Assembly (NCBI RefSeq): GCF_001884045.1
Contig: NZ_MACF01000025.1
Coordinates: 1 to 64,000, forward strand
Length of the DNA stretch: 64,000 nt
From: Bacillus mobilis
GTDB lineage: Bacteria; Bacillota; Bacilli; Bacillales; Bacillaceae_G
Direction: 5' to 3'
Shown piece by piece: positions 1-8,608 of the stretch. Numbering within the stretch: the stretch's first letter is position 1; each line of letters begins with the position of its first letter. The position numbers were made by a program, and so were the translations under genes. Below the pieces are notes generated by a model. The model had not been told where the DNA came from. It worked only from the letters and a program-made list of their open reading frames with translations, and made no database searches.

Positions 1-85
1 TTTCGAACGTACGGATCAAAGTAATTAAAGCTTCCGTTTGTTCTTTTGTAATAGAATTGATTTTACAACTACGTGTTGTTTTCAT
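1..85 (-). CDS. 5' end of an unidentified protein, possibly transposon TnpB-like (partial)
   Basis: Only the first 28 codons are inside the window; the gene continues beyond base 1. The start is the ATG whose complement lies at 83-85, and it has a strong upstream ribosome binding site (GGGGGAAAAGG directly before the ATG). The visible peptide begins MKTTRSCKINSITKEQ and is basic then amphipathic. This faintly recalls the N-terminus of IS200/IS605-type TnpB proteins, but that is a weak impression. No catalytic motif is visible, so function is left open. Confidence 0.5.
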   Translation of the reverse strand, partial: MKTTRSCKINSITKEQTEALITLIRTFE

Positions 86-284
86 CCTTTTCCCCCTTTT
101 CATCACCTGAAAATATTATAGGTTGAATTCTGTAAAATATAAAACCTGTAATTGTAAATTTTTATAGTTTTTTATAGATTCTTATTTACTGTTATTGCAT
201 CATATTTTAGAAAATTCTGTATTTTAATAGTATAATAAGAGGAAGAAATAGACAATAAATAAATGCTTTTGAATGGGGGGCATT

Positions 285-659
285 ATGAAGAGAGTGTTAT
301 TCTTTTTCATCAGTATTTTCTTTTTAGGAAGCTGTTCACTTTCGTATGTTACTTTTTCTAGCGAGAGCAAAAGTTGGACGGGGCAATATAAAGGGTATAT
401 TAAGGATGACAGTGAAGATGGAATGTTTACGTTTCAATATAAGGGCGGAGATGGAAATACAGAATTTAAAAATTTAGAGATTGCTATTACTGAAACCTTT
501 CGTACAATGACACAAACTTCAGAAGTTCATAAAGGAGCAAGAATTGAAATGAAGTCTTCTTGCGTAAGTTGTTCACCTCTTTCTAAAGATGAACCGATAG
601 AAATTGTGATTAAATGGGATGATAAGTATGAAGAGAAGATGGTGTTAAATTTGAAATAG
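285..659 (+). CDS. Small lipoprotein, function unknown
   Basis: A protein of 124 residues with an N-terminal signal of Lys-Arg then a long hydrophobic stretch ending in the lipobox LGSC (Cys about residue 17), so it should be lipid-anchored on the outer face of the membrane. The start at 285 is preferred over the in-frame ATG at 273 because the GGGGGG run at 275-280 can serve as ribosome binding site for 285. A CVSC pair sits about residues 95-98. No family was recognised. It lies 20 bp upstream of a second small lipoprotein on the same strand, so the two may be cotranscribed. Confidence 0.75.
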   Translation: MKRVLFFFISIFFLGSCSLSYVTFSSESKSWTGQYKGYIKDDSEDGMFTFQYKGGDGNTEFKNLEIAITETFRTMTQTSEVHKGARIEMKSSCVSCSPLSKDEPIEIVIKWDDKYEEKMVLNLK

Positions 660-679
660 CCTAGAATAAGGAGTTAAAA

Positions 680-1084
680 ATGAATAGGCATATGAAAAAA
701 TTAATGTTTTTAAGTGTATTTCTAATCATATTATCAGCGTGCACTACAAAACAAGTAGAGGTAAAAAAAGTAACTGAAGAAGGGTATGTCATAGTAAGAA
801 ATGACACGGTATTTTTCGTCAATGATAAAAAGTATGAAACAAAAATAGAGTTACAAAATTATATAGAACAACAAATGAATAAAGAGTATCCATCACATAT
901 AGTTTTGAGCTTTAAAGATAAAGGTGCATATAAACAGTTAAAAACAGGGGATAAAATAAAAGTATGGACTTCTCAAACACTTGAAAGCTATCCAGCAAAA
1001 ATGATTGTAGAGAAGTTTGAAATATTAGAGAAACAGAAAAAGGCAGCAATTATGCTGCCTTTTTTCTTATTTTACAAATTGTAA
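680..1084 (+). CDS. DUF3221-like small lipoprotein
   Basis: A protein of 134 residues. The N-terminus is a lipoprotein signal with lipobox LSAC, followed by a beta-rich domain. Phrases such as EEGYVIV, GDKIKVW and ESYPAK are typical of the DUF3221 family (YobA-like) of Bacillus lipoproteins, whose function is unknown. The ribosome binding site AAGGAG lies at 669-674. The last codons run through a bidirectional terminator hairpin and the stop overlaps the 3' end of the convergent peptidase gene by 18 bp, so the C-terminal tail (AAIMLPFFLFYKL) is encoded by terminator sequence. Confidence 0.75.
   Translation: MNRHMKKLMFLSVFLIILSACTTKQVEVKKVTEEGYVIVRNDTVFFVNDKKYETKIELQNYIEQQMNKEYPSHIVLSFKDKGAYKQLKTGDKIKVWTSQTLESYPAKMIVEKFEILEKQKKAAIMLPFFLFYKL
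1037..1066. terminator. Bidirectional terminator between lipoprotein and peptidase genes
   Basis: Perfect 7-bp stem GGCAGCA / TGCTGCC with an ATTA loop, flanked by an A-run on the left and a T-run on the right, so it can end transcripts from both directions. It lies within the end of the plus-strand lipoprotein ORF. Confidence 0.8.
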
Positions 1085-2164
1085 TTCTTTCGGGAATTTC
1101 GTTAAAATTTCTGATCCGTCTTTTGTGATGTAAATATCATCTTCAATACGAACGCCACCTACGTTTGGTACGTAAATACCTGGCTCGATTGTGAAGACCA
1201 TACCTTCTTTTAATGGAGACTCGTTACCAGCTTTCACATCTGGATATTCGTGTACGCTAATTCCAAGTCCGTGACCAAGGCGGTGCGGGAAGAAGTCGCC
1301 GTAACCTGCATCTGCGATCACAGAACGAGCAGCGTTGTCGATTGCGCCAAGTGTAACACCTGGTTTACATGCTTCAACTGCTTGTAGTTGTCCAGCAAGT
1401 ACAGTGTTATAAATGCGAGTTTGTTCTTCAGAAATGTCACCGAATGCTACTGTACGTGTAATGTCAGAGCAATAACCTTCAATGATTACACCTAAATCAA
1501 ATAGTACGAAATCGCCGCGTTTCATTTTGTTTGCACCTGGAATACCGTGTGGAAGAGCAGAATTTGCACCTGCTAATACCATCGTATCAAATGACATTTT
1601 ATGTATGCCTTTTGTTTTTAATTCGTGTTCAATAATTGCTAGTACTTCTAGCTCGCTACGATCTTCTTTAATTGCATTTACACCAACTTCAACAGCGTAG
1701 TCCGCCATTTTAGCTGCTTCGCGTAAAATAGAAAGTTCTTTTTCATCTTTAATTAAACGAAGTTCACGAACTTTTTCTTCAGCTGATTTGAACGCTGCAT
1801 TTGGGAATAGTTTTGTTAATTCTTCGTAACGTTCTACGTTTAAATGTTCTTTTTCAATCGCAACTGCGTTTGCATTGATACCACGGTCTTTAATTGCTTT
1901 TGCAATCATATCCCATGGTCTGTCAGTATCAGTAAATCCGATAATTTCATGTGCCCAGCCAGCGTTACGTGCTTGACCTTCTTCCATTTTAGGACAAATT
2001 AAAATAGGTTCTTTTTCTTGGAATACAAACATACCAAGCAGTCTTTCGTGTGGCTCACAGTGGAAGTTTGTCATGTAGAAAACGTTTGGTGTAGAAGTTA
2101 AGAACGCAGCTTCTACGTTTTTTTCTTTTAGCCATTGCATTAAATTTTCTAATCTAGCATTCAT
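1067..2164 (-). CDS. M24B Xaa-Pro dipeptidase (YkvY/PepQ type)
   Basis: A cytoplasmic metallopeptidase of 365 residues expected to cleave X-Pro dipeptides. It has the creatinase-type N-terminal domain (about 1-130) and the pita-bread catalytic domain (about 135-365). All five M24 metal ligands are visible: Asp223 (FDLG), Asp234 (CSDITRT), His298 (HRLGHG), Glu327 (TIEPG) and Glu341 (RIEDD), with His206 in LPHG. Length and N-terminus resemble B. subtilis YkvY. The start ATG at 2164 is preceded on the minus strand by a GGGGG purine run. It is transcribed away from ytkL. Confidence 0.9.
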   Translation of the reverse strand: MNARLENLMQWLKEKNVEAAFLTSTPNVFYMTNFHCEPHERLLGMFVFQEKEPILICPKMEEGQARNAGWAHEIIGFTDTDRPWDMIAKAIKDRGINANAVAIEKEHLNVERYEELTKLFPNAAFKSAEEKVRELRLIKDEKELSILREAAKMADYAVEVGVNAIKEDRSELEVLAIIEHELKTKGIHKMSFDTMVLAGANSALPHGIPGANKMKRGDFVLFDLGVIIEGYCSDITRTVAFGDISEEQTRIYNTVLAGQLQAVEACKPGVTLGAIDNAARSVIADAGYGDFFPHRLGHGLGISVHEYPDVKAGNESPLKEGMVFTIEPGIYVPNVGGVRIEDDIYITKDGSEILTKFPKELQFVK

Positions 2165-2313
2165 CGATTGGCACCCCCGAGATATTTAATTACAAATATA
2201 ACTTTACATCGGAGGAAAGCGTTATGACAAGTAAATAGATGTTAGAAAAGACAGGGAATTGAAAAATCATGTAGAATAAAAAGTGAGAATGTGAATAGGG
2301 GAGGAATGTAATA

Positions 2314-2997
2314 ATGAAAGTATCTTATCATGGACATTCAGTTGTAAAGATTGAAACGAATGGAAAAGTGATTTTAATTGACCCATTTTTAACTGGAAAT
2401 CCGACAACGGATTTAAAGGCTGAAGATGTAAAAGTAGATGCGATTCTTTTATCGCATGGACATGGAGATCATGTTGGAGATACAGTAGAGCTTGCGAAGA
2501 AAAATAATGCGGTTGTTGTGGCACCATTTGAACTAGCGACCTTTTTAAGTTGGCAAGGTGTGAATACACATCCGATGCATATTGGTGGTTCGCATGAATT
2601 TGACTTCGGAAAAGTGAAGTTTACACAAGCATTCCACGGTTCTAGTTATATTGATGAAGAAAATAAGACGATTACATATACAGGTATGCCAGCAGGAATT
2701 TTATTTACAGCAGAAGAGAAAACTGTGTACCATGCAGGAGATACCGCTCTATTCTCTGATATGAAATTAATTGGGGAACTGAACAACGTTGATATAGCAT
2801 TTTTACCAATTGGTGATAATTTCACAATGGGACCAGAAGATGCTGTTTTAGCAGCGAAATGGGTTCAAGCGAAAACTGTTGTACCGATGCATTACAATAC
2901 GTTCCCAGTAATTGAACAAGACCCATATCAATTTGTAGAAAAGCTACAAAATTGTACAGGGGAAGTATTAGAAGCTGGAGAAAGTATTACACTATAG
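2314..2997 (+). CDS. ytkL: UPF0173 metal-dependent hydrolase YtkL
   Basis: A protein of 227 residues of the metallo-beta-lactamase fold. The metal-binding motif HGHGDH is at residues 48-53, with a further His-rich GDT and MHY(N)T near the C-terminus, as in the UPF0173/UlaG-like family. The substrate is unknown in this family. The start is set by a strong GGGGAGGAATG ribosome binding site at 2298-2308. It stands alone and is followed by a good terminator. Confidence 0.9.
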   Translation: MKVSYHGHSVVKIETNGKVILIDPFLTGNPTTDLKAEDVKVDAILLSHGHGDHVGDTVELAKKNNAVVVAPFELATFLSWQGVNTHPMHIGGSHEFDFGKVKFTQAFHGSSYIDEENKTITYTGMPAGILFTAEEKTVYHAGDTALFSDMKLIGELNNVDIAFLPIGDNFTMGPEDAVLAAKWVQAKTVVPMHYNTFPVIEQDPYQFVEKLQNCTGEVLEAGESITL

Positions 2998-3003
2998 AAA
3001 AGA

Positions 3004-3039
3004 AACCCTTCATTTGAAAAGACAAGTGAAGGGTTTTTT
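3004..3039. terminator. Terminator after ytkL
   Basis: Stem AACCCTTCA (3004-3012) with TGAAGGGTT (3027-3035), extended inward by a further TTTG/CAAG pairing, then a T-run. It also overlaps the stop of the small minus-strand gene that follows. Confidence 0.8.
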
Positions 3040-3199
3040 ACGTGTGTAGGACAGCTTTTAAAGTTTGTACTTGTTTTGGTGATTCTTTTCTTTTTGGAAG
3101 TGGCTGTTCAGGTGTTTCATTCAATGCCATTGCAACTTTTTTCCCGTCTACGAAAGCTAAAAATACAGCACCTACAACTTCTAATAATTTTTTCATCAT
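3038..3199 (-). CDS. Small protein of unknown function
   Basis: A 53-residue protein starting MMKKLLEVVGAVFLAF. The start chosen has AAAGGAG seven bases upstream; the longer ATG at 3220 lies before that site and is unlikely. A short hydrophobic segment (about residues 4-17) is followed by a charged, proline-rich tail (PEQPLPKRKESPKQ). It might be a small membrane-associated protein. No family recognised. The stop lies in the terminator shared with ytkL. Confidence 0.6.
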   Translation of the reverse strand: MMKKLLEVVGAVFLAFVDGKKVAMALNETPEQPLPKRKESPKQVQTLKAVLHT

Positions 3200-3443
3200 G
3201 TATCCGCTCCTTTGTTTCATTTCTTGTCTTCATTGTATATTGAAGCAGCTGGACAAACTATCGAACGAGATGACAATACCATTACATTGTTGTAATAGAA
3301 GAAGTAGTATAATGTAAGGCGTATTTTGTTATAAAAAAAATAGTACAGACATACAAAGAGAGAGTGTAACAGTTTTGAAAATATAGTATACTGAAAATAC
3401 AACACATGAAGAATTTAGGGAAAAGAAAGTATGGTGAAACCAT

Positions 3444-4757
3444 TTGGCTACCAAGCATAACCAAATTTTAGAACATATTAATGGCCTGCCAGTAGGGCAT
3501 AAAATTTCTGTAAGGCAAATTGCGAAAGATTTGAGTGTAAGTGAAGGGACAGCTTACCGTGCAATTAAAGATGCAGAAAATAAAGGATATGTTAGTACAA
3601 TTGAACGTGTCGGAACAATTCGAATTGAACAAAAGAAGAAAGAGAATATTGAAAAGCTGACATATGCAGAAGTCGTTAACATTGTCGATGGTCAAGTACT
3701 TGGGGGCAGAGAAGGACTACATAAAACGTTAAATAAGTTCGTAATTGGGGCAATGAAATTAGAAGCGATGATGCGCTATACAGAAGCTGGGAACTTACTT
3801 ATTATCGGTAACCGTACGAACGCACATCAATTAGCGTTAGAAGCCGGAGCTGCGGTATTGATTACGGGTGGATTTGATACGGAAGATCATGTGAAGAAAT
3901 TAGCAGATGAATTAAAGCTGCCGATTATTTCAAGTAGTTACGATACATTTACAGTTGCGACGTTAATTAACCGCGCAATTTACGATCAGCTTATTAAGAA
4001 AGAAATAGTACTCGTTGAAGATATTTTAACACCAATTGAAGAGACGCTATATTTAAAACCAGGTGATACAGTACAGCAATGGCATGCGTATAACGAAGAG
4101 ACGATGCACGGAAGATATCCAATTGTTGATGAAAATAAAAAGGTATTAGGTATTGTAACTTCAAAAGATATGATTGGTGTAGCGAAAGAAACACCAATTG
4201 ATAAAGTGATGACAAAACATCCAATTACGGTAAATGGAAAAATGTCTGTCGCGGCTGCGGCACGTATGATGGTGTGGGAAGGTATTGAGTTACTTCCTGT
4301 TGTGGATGAAGGAAATAAACTGCAAGGTATTATTAGCCGTCAAGATGTACTTCAGGCGTTGCAAATGATTCAGCGTCAACCACAAGTCGGGGAAACAATC
4401 GATGATATTGTAACGAATCAATTCATGACACCGAAAGAAGCAAAAAATGAACATCTATATCAATTTTCAGTGACGCCGCAAATGACCAATTCAATCGGAA
4501 CGTTATCTTACGGTGTATTCACAACGATTGTGACGGAAGCAACGAACCGTGTTATTCGTGCGCAAAAGAAAAGTGATTTAATTGTTGAGAACTTAACAAT
4601 TTATTTCGTAAAACCAGTTCAAATTGACAATGTTGTATCGGTTCATCCGAAAGTATTAGAAATTGGACGTAAATTTGGTAAGGTGGATGTAGAAGTACAT
4701 CATGAAGGTAATGTTGTCGGGAAAGCATTACTTATGGTGCAGTTGATCGATAAATAA
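3444..4757 (+). CDS. ytoI: YtoI: HTH-DRTGG-CBS-CBS-hotdog protein
   Basis: A multidomain protein of 437 residues, closely matching the N-terminus of B. subtilis YtoI. Order: a winged-helix DNA-binding segment (1-60), a DRTGG domain (about 75-180, with the ITGGF loop), two CBS domains (about 190-310) that likely bind an adenine nucleotide, and a C-terminal hotdog/thioesterase-like domain (about 325-435). It may be a nucleotide- or acyl-CoA-sensing regulator, but its targets are not known. The start is TTG at 3444, giving MATKHNQILEHI as in the family; an ATG at 3431 is out of frame. It is monocistronic with a terminator. Confidence 0.92.
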   Translation: MATKHNQILEHINGLPVGHKISVRQIAKDLSVSEGTAYRAIKDAENKGYVSTIERVGTIRIEQKKKENIEKLTYAEVVNIVDGQVLGGREGLHKTLNKFVIGAMKLEAMMRYTEAGNLLIIGNRTNAHQLALEAGAAVLITGGFDTEDHVKKLADELKLPIISSSYDTFTVATLINRAIYDQLIKKEIVLVEDILTPIEETLYLKPGDTVQQWHAYNEETMHGRYPIVDENKKVLGIVTSKDMIGVAKETPIDKVMTKHPITVNGKMSVAAAARMMVWEGIELLPVVDEGNKLQGIISRQDVLQALQMIQRQPQVGETIDDIVTNQFMTPKEAKNEHLYQFSVTPQMTNSIGTLSYGVFTTIVTEATNRVIRAQKKSDLIVENLTIYFVKPVQIDNVVSVHPKVLEIGRKFGKVDVEVHHEGNVVGKALLMVQLIDK

Positions 4758-4761
4758 AAAG

Positions 4762-4796
4762 ATGGAGCAAGCCGCTTTGGTTTGTTCCATTTTTTT
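4762..4796 (+). terminator. Terminator after ytoI
   Basis: Stem ATGGAGCAAGCC (4762-4773) with GGTTTGTTCCAT (4779-4790), containing two G-U pairs, followed by seven T. It begins a few bases after the ytoI stop. Confidence 0.85.
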
Positions 4797-4903
4797 ATTT
4801 AAAAGGATAGAAACAAAAATAAATAGCGTATCATTTCATATTTATAATAAAAGACTAAAAAATTTGAAGATGTGGAAATGGAATAGCGATAAGGAGGAAG
4901 CGA

Positions 4904-5227
4904 ATGGACGGAATCATTTTCTTTTTAGTGGTCGTATGTTTCATCATTATGCATGTGTTAACGCATAGAAGAATGAATGCTATTAAAAAGAGGCTGTATT
5001 TTGTAAGTTTAACTCTTGCTAGTGTGGGCGCCTTTATTCCTATATCAGGAGAAAATGAGCCGGACTTTCTTTACTTTGGTATACCAGCTGAAACGTTTGT
5101 TTATTATGGTGGATGGGAAATTTCGTTTAATCCATTAGGCTTTTTCTTTAACTTTATTTTGTTTTATTGGGTTTTGAAGTTAATGCTTAAGCTATGTAAG
5201 AGTTCGGATAGAGAAGTGAAAAAATAG
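4904..5227 (+). CDS. Small integral membrane protein, unknown
   Basis: A protein of 107 residues with hydrophobic segments at about 3-18, 30-46 and 74-95, so probably three membrane helices. It has a strong AAGGAGGAAGCG ribosome binding site just before the ATG. The central part (ENEPDFLYFGIPAETFVYYG) would lie outside the membrane core. No family recognised. It is followed without a clear terminator by the kinase-like gene 126 bp downstream. Confidence 0.7.
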   Translation: MDGIIFFLVVVCFIIMHVLTHRRMNAIKKRLYFVSLTLASVGAFIPISGENEPDFLYFGIPAETFVYYGGWEISFNPLGFFFNFILFYWVLKLMLKLCKSSDREVKK

Positions 5228-5353
5228 AAGGATATGTATCAATGTGGATAGAAAATTGGTTGTTAGTCGATTACGCTACTAATCGTTAAAAGATAACAAT
5301 CGTGGAGTTGGATAGGGAAATGATTCTTCACTATATGAACTAGGGGGAAAAGA

Positions 5354-6295
5354 ATGGATTTTCACACTAAAGAGCAGTTATGTAAGCAATATAATTTAAA
5401 TAGTCTTACGGAAGTTTCATTGTTGCATGGGGGAGAAAATCAAACATATATATTCGAATCGGGCAAAAATAAATTTGTAGTTAGGCAGTATAGAGAAGGA
5501 CGTTATATAGCAGAGCAAATAGAGGCTGAAATACATTGGTTATTAGCGATGCAAAAACAAATGCTAGTACCAGAAGTAGTTGCAAATAAAAATGGTGATT
5601 GGATCACATCTGTTATGAAAGATGAGGGAAGTATTCGGTATTTTGTTGTCTTTAGGTTTATAAACGGAAGTGAAATTTTAGAACCAAGGGATAAGGACTA
5701 TGAAAAACTGGGGTCACTAATGCGAATGTTTCATGAAAAAACAAATGAAGTGCTCAAAAGAGTGCCGCAAACTTGGAGAGGTTACGAAAGGCCAATATAT
5801 AGTGAGCAAAAGCTAATTCACGAGCCTTTACAGCGATTACTAAATGTTTCATTTCTATCGCATGCTGATAAGCATAAATGCATGAAAATTGCAGAAAGAA
5901 TACAAGAGCTCACAAATTCAACTCAACTAGGAGAAAAACAATTTGTTCATGGTGATATGCATTTTGGTAATGTTCTTGTAGACAAAGAGGATTGGTATGT
6001 ACTTGATTTTGATGAATGTGGATTTGGGTATAAAGAGTTTGATATTGGTGTTCCGAGATTACATTTAATTGCTTCGGGACAGTTAGAAGACGTATGGGGG
6101 AATTTCATGATGGGATATGGGGAAAATATTTCGGAAGCAGCCATTCGACTTGGGACTGCCTCAAGAATTTTTTATATGGCGGGAAAGATTCCGTTAAGGC
6201 TTGATATCGAGCCTATTAGAAAAGATCCCGGTGCTTTTACTCGGCGATATGTTCAGTATGCTGAAAAAGAGTTATGTGGAGAGACGGTTATATAA
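5354..6295 (+). CDS. APH-fold phosphotransferase family protein
   Basis: A protein of 313 residues of the aminoglycoside/choline phosphotransferase fold. The catalytic loop is HGDMHFGN (His199, Asp201, Asn206) and the magnesium-binding segment is LDFDECG (Asp218, Asp220). An N-terminal lobe carries the FVVRQY lysine/arginine strand. Such proteins phosphorylate small hydroxyl compounds such as sugars, choline, homoserine or antibiotics; the substrate cannot be told here and resistance should not be assumed. AGGGGGAAAAG precedes the ATG. Confidence 0.85.
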   Translation: MDFHTKEQLCKQYNLNSLTEVSLLHGGENQTYIFESGKNKFVVRQYREGRYIAEQIEAEIHWLLAMQKQMLVPEVVANKNGDWITSVMKDEGSIRYFVVFRFINGSEILEPRDKDYEKLGSLMRMFHEKTNEVLKRVPQTWRGYERPIYSEQKLIHEPLQRLLNVSFLSHADKHKCMKIAERIQELTNSTQLGEKQFVHGDMHFGNVLVDKEDWYVLDFDECGFGYKEFDIGVPRLHLIASGQLEDVWGNFMMGYGENISEAAIRLGTASRIFYMAGKIPLRLDIEPIRKDPGAFTRRYVQYAEKELCGETVI

Positions 6296-6382
6296 AGAAG
6301 ACAGAATAGTGATTTAATTAGGCTATATATTATGTTATAATTGTATTGTAAGAAAATGGATTCCGGGAAGGTGGTATGCAAT

Positions 6383-6646
6383 ATGTCATCAGAAGTGCTC
6401 TTTTTTGGTGGAATCGCACTATTTTACTTTCTTGTGATGATCCCGTTTCAATATTTATACTTACAAGGATTGCATGAAAAGAAGAAACGAACGGGATTAT
6501 CTCAGCGAGAACTGTATGAAAAAATGTCTTTTGAGGAAGAACAATTACATTTTCACGTACAAGGAAATCCCTTTAATATACCATCTGCGTTTGTCGCATA
6601 TATGATTTTAAAAGTTAGGGGACGTAAAAAAGCATCACAATATTGA
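6383..6646 (+). CDS. Small membrane protein, possibly DUF3949
   Basis: An 87-residue protein beginning MSSEVLFFGGIALFYF. The start is chosen because AAGGTGG lies eight bases upstream; two earlier in-frame ATGs (6341, 6356) lack such a site. It has one N-terminal membrane helix (about 5-26), a basic KKKRTGLSQRELYEKM segment and a C-terminal half with SFEEEQLHFHVQGNPFNIPSA. The size and layout fit the Bacillus DUF3949 family, but this is from memory and not certain. Convergent with ytpI through a shared terminator. Confidence 0.75.
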   Translation: MSSEVLFFGGIALFYFLVMIPFQYLYLQGLHEKKKRTGLSQRELYEKMSFEEEQLHFHVQGNPFNIPSAFVAYMILKVRGRKKASQY

Positions 6647-6660
6647 TGCTTTTTTTACGT
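6622..6660. terminator. Bidirectional terminator, small membrane protein / ytpI
   Basis: Symmetric element: ACGTAAAAAAGCATCA (from 6622) pairs with TGATGCTTTTTTTACGT (to 6660). The core stem AGCATCA/TGATGCT is flanked by A- and T-runs on both sides. It overlaps the 3' codons of the plus-strand gene. Confidence 0.85.
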
Positions 6661-6664
6661 TGCT

Positions 6665-6961
6665 TCAGACAGATTCAGCTTCTTCAACGGCTAATGGTAA
6701 GAAATGTTTGTATTGGCGAAATCCATTAAATACACTTGCACTACCAAATAGAACAAATAAAACACCAACGATAATACGAGCGGTTGAAAGTTCTAAAAAG
6801 AATTGGTTTATCCCGAAGAATAAGACGAATGAACCGAGTGCCATTGCGGATTTTCCTGAGAGCCAACCTTTCTCCATTGGGCGGTTTGTACGAAAGTATT
6901 TTGTTTTGTAGAAGAGGTACAACATAAATGAGACGATAATACAGAAGACTAATACTGGCAT
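6665..6961 (-). CDS. ytpI: YtpI family membrane protein
   Basis: A 98-residue membrane protein starting MPVLVFCIIVSFMLYLFY. It has three likely helices (about 2-17, 34-54, 58-77) around the motif RTNRPMEKGWLSGKSAMALG, which is characteristic of YtpI. The start at 6961 has GGGAG eight bases upstream on the minus strand; longer in-frame starts to 7132 would run into the nrnA promoter and leader. As in B. subtilis it sits between ytoI and nrnA. Function unknown. Confidence 0.85.
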   Translation of the reverse strand: MPVLVFCIIVSFMLYLFYKTKYFRTNRPMEKGWLSGKSAMALGSFVLFFGINQFFLELSTARIIVGVLFVLFGSASVFNGFRQYKHFLPLAVEEAESV

Positions 6962-7120
6962 AATGCACACTCCCATCGCTTTGTAAAAATAATAGTGGCG
7001 AAAAAAGAAATATCTAAACTTTCTAACTTTTATTATAAAGCAATTGTTCGCATGTATGAAATACTTTCCGTTATAATGGAAGATAAAGTGAAGAAGTTGA
7101 GTAAAAAGGAGATTATACAT

Positions 7121-8053
7121 ATGCATGAGCAAATTTTAGGAGCAATTAAAGAGTTTGATACAATTATTATTCATCGCCATGTGCGTCCAGATCCAGATGC
7201 GTTAGGTTCACAGGGCGGTCTTGGTACCATTCTACAAGAATCGTTTCCAGAGAAAAATATTTATACGGTTGGGTACAATGAACCGTCACTAGCATATTTA
7301 CGAGTAATGGATGATATTGAAGATAGTGTATATGAAAATGCACTTGTTATCGTATGCGATACTGCGAACCAAGAACGTGTTGACGATCAACGCTATGCAA
7401 AAGGGAAGATGTTAATTAAAATTGACCATCATCCAAATGAAGATCCGTACGGAGATATTACGTGGGTAGATACGACAGCAAGTTCTACAAGTGAAATGAT
7501 TTATGAGTTTTACAGTTATGGAAAAGATAAAGGATTACAGATAACAAAAGAAGCAGCGCGTCTTATTTTAGCGGGTATTGTTGGGGATACAGGTCGTTTC
7601 TTATTCCCGAATACAACAGCGAAAACACTTCGTTATGTAAGTGAGCTTGTTGATATGGATGTGAAATTCACAGATTTATACAATGAAATGTATAAGACGA
7701 AAGAAAAGATTGCTCGTTTAAACGGCTATATTTTACAAAACTTTACGATGGTAGAAGAAGGAGCAGCTTACATTAAATTAACGAAAGAAGTATTAGAAAA
7801 GTTTGATGTACTTCCTTCTGAGGCATCTGGCGTTGTTGGAGCACTTGGTAATATTGATGGATTAAAGTCGTGGGTTCTATTTTTAGAGGAAGACGATGTG
7901 ATTCGTGTTCGTCTTCGTTCAAAAGGACCAGTGATAAATAAATTAGCAATGCAATATAATGGCGGAGGGCATCCGATGGCTTCCGGTGCAAAAGCATCTT
8001 CTTGGGAAGAAGCGGATCGTCTTTTTGCTGATTTACGTGAGCTGTGTAGATAA
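7121..8053 (+). CDS. nrnA: Bifunctional oligoribonuclease / pAp phosphatase NrnA
   Basis: A DHH/DHHA1 phosphoesterase of 310 residues (B. subtilis YtqI). It degrades short RNA oligomers and dephosphorylates 3'-phosphoadenosine 5'-phosphate. The DHH metal motifs are visible: HRHVRPDPDALG (18-28, Asp24 and Asp26), VCDT (Asp80) and the DHH triplet at 102-104; the DHHA1 substrate motif GGGHPMASGAK is near the C-terminus. The start at 7121 has AAGGAG nine bases upstream; the in-frame extension to 6995 is not needed for the family. Convergent with ytrI. Confidence 0.93.
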   Translation: MHEQILGAIKEFDTIIIHRHVRPDPDALGSQGGLGTILQESFPEKNIYTVGYNEPSLAYLRVMDDIEDSVYENALVIVCDTANQERVDDQRYAKGKMLIKIDHHPNEDPYGDITWVDTTASSTSEMIYEFYSYGKDKGLQITKEAARLILAGIVGDTGRFLFPNTTAKTLRYVSELVDMDVKFTDLYNEMYKTKEKIARLNGYILQNFTMVEEGAAYIKLTKEVLEKFDVLPSEASGVVGALGNIDGLKSWVLFLEEDDVIRVRLRSKGPVINKLAMQYNGGGHPMASGAKASSWEEADRLFADLRELCR

Positions 8054-8072
8054 GAGATTATATATGAAAACG

Positions 8073-8112
8073 AAAAGAAGGAGCGGCGCTAAAGTCCTCC
8101 TTCTTTATTTTT
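8073..8112. terminator. Bidirectional terminator, nrnA / ytrI
   Basis: Perfect 10-bp stem AAAGAAGGAG (8074-8083) with CTCCTTCTTT (8097-8106) and a 13-base loop, followed by ATTTTTC on the plus strand and an A-rich flank on the other. It overlaps the stop codon of ytrI. Confidence 0.8.
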
Positions 8113-8608
8113 CTTTCTCTATAGTAATGCTAATTTCAAGCACGGTATCAAAAGATATTGTATCGACTTTAAAGCGGTATAGACGATCGTAATGTTTATA
8201 CGTTTTATTTTCGATTGCTTTTTTGAGCAGGTCTTTATTTTTTGCGATACTTTGTATGTTTTTCGTTAAAAGGTGCTGGAGGTCATTATGAATAGAAGTG
8301 GTCATATTTTCGAGTGTAAGATTGTCTAAATCGTATTTTTCTCGATTAATTATTTTTATTTTAATCTCTTGAATAGTTAAGAGTCGTTTATTTTCTGTAT
8401 TCAATTTTTCTTGATCTTCGAGAAGGACGTGGAGCTTTGCTTCTTGTTTTTCTATAATTTCTCGTTGCTCTGCTATTTTACTAGCTTGTTCTTCTTGAAA
8501 AACACCGTATATGTACAAAAAAATAAACCAGCTCAACACGCCTCCAACAGCAGCACCAGCTAAAACTAAATACCATTTTTTTGCTGTATTGGCACTTGGT
8601 ACTCTCAT
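8105..8608 (-). CDS. ytrI: Sporulation membrane protein YtrI
   Basis: A 167-residue protein with one N-terminal membrane helix (about 13-35, AGAAVGGVLSWFIFLYIYG) followed by a long predicted coiled coil (about 40-95, rich in E, K, Q and L) and a C-terminal mixed domain. YtrI is needed for efficient sporulation in B. subtilis. The start MRVPSAN at 8608 matches the family and has AGGA upstream. Its start codon overlaps the ytrH stop in an ATGA arrangement, so the two are translationally coupled. Confidence 0.9.
   Translation of the reverse strand: MRVPSANTAKKWYLVLAGAAVGGVLSWFIFLYIYGVFQEEQASKIAEQREIIEKQEAKLHVLLEDQEKLNTENKRLLTIQEIKIKIINREKYDLDNLTLENMTTSIHNDLQHLLTKNIQSIAKNKDLLKKAIENKTYKHYDRLYRFKVDTISFDTVLEISITIEKEK

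Noticed and set aside
4762-4968. Plus-strand ORF of 68 codons after ytoI
   Set aside because: It begins inside the ytoI terminator, has no ribosome site and overlaps the start of the well-supported gene at 4904.
5354-6295. Antibiotic resistance call for the phosphotransferase
   Set aside because: The fold is shared with many housekeeping kinases and nothing shows an antibiotic substrate.
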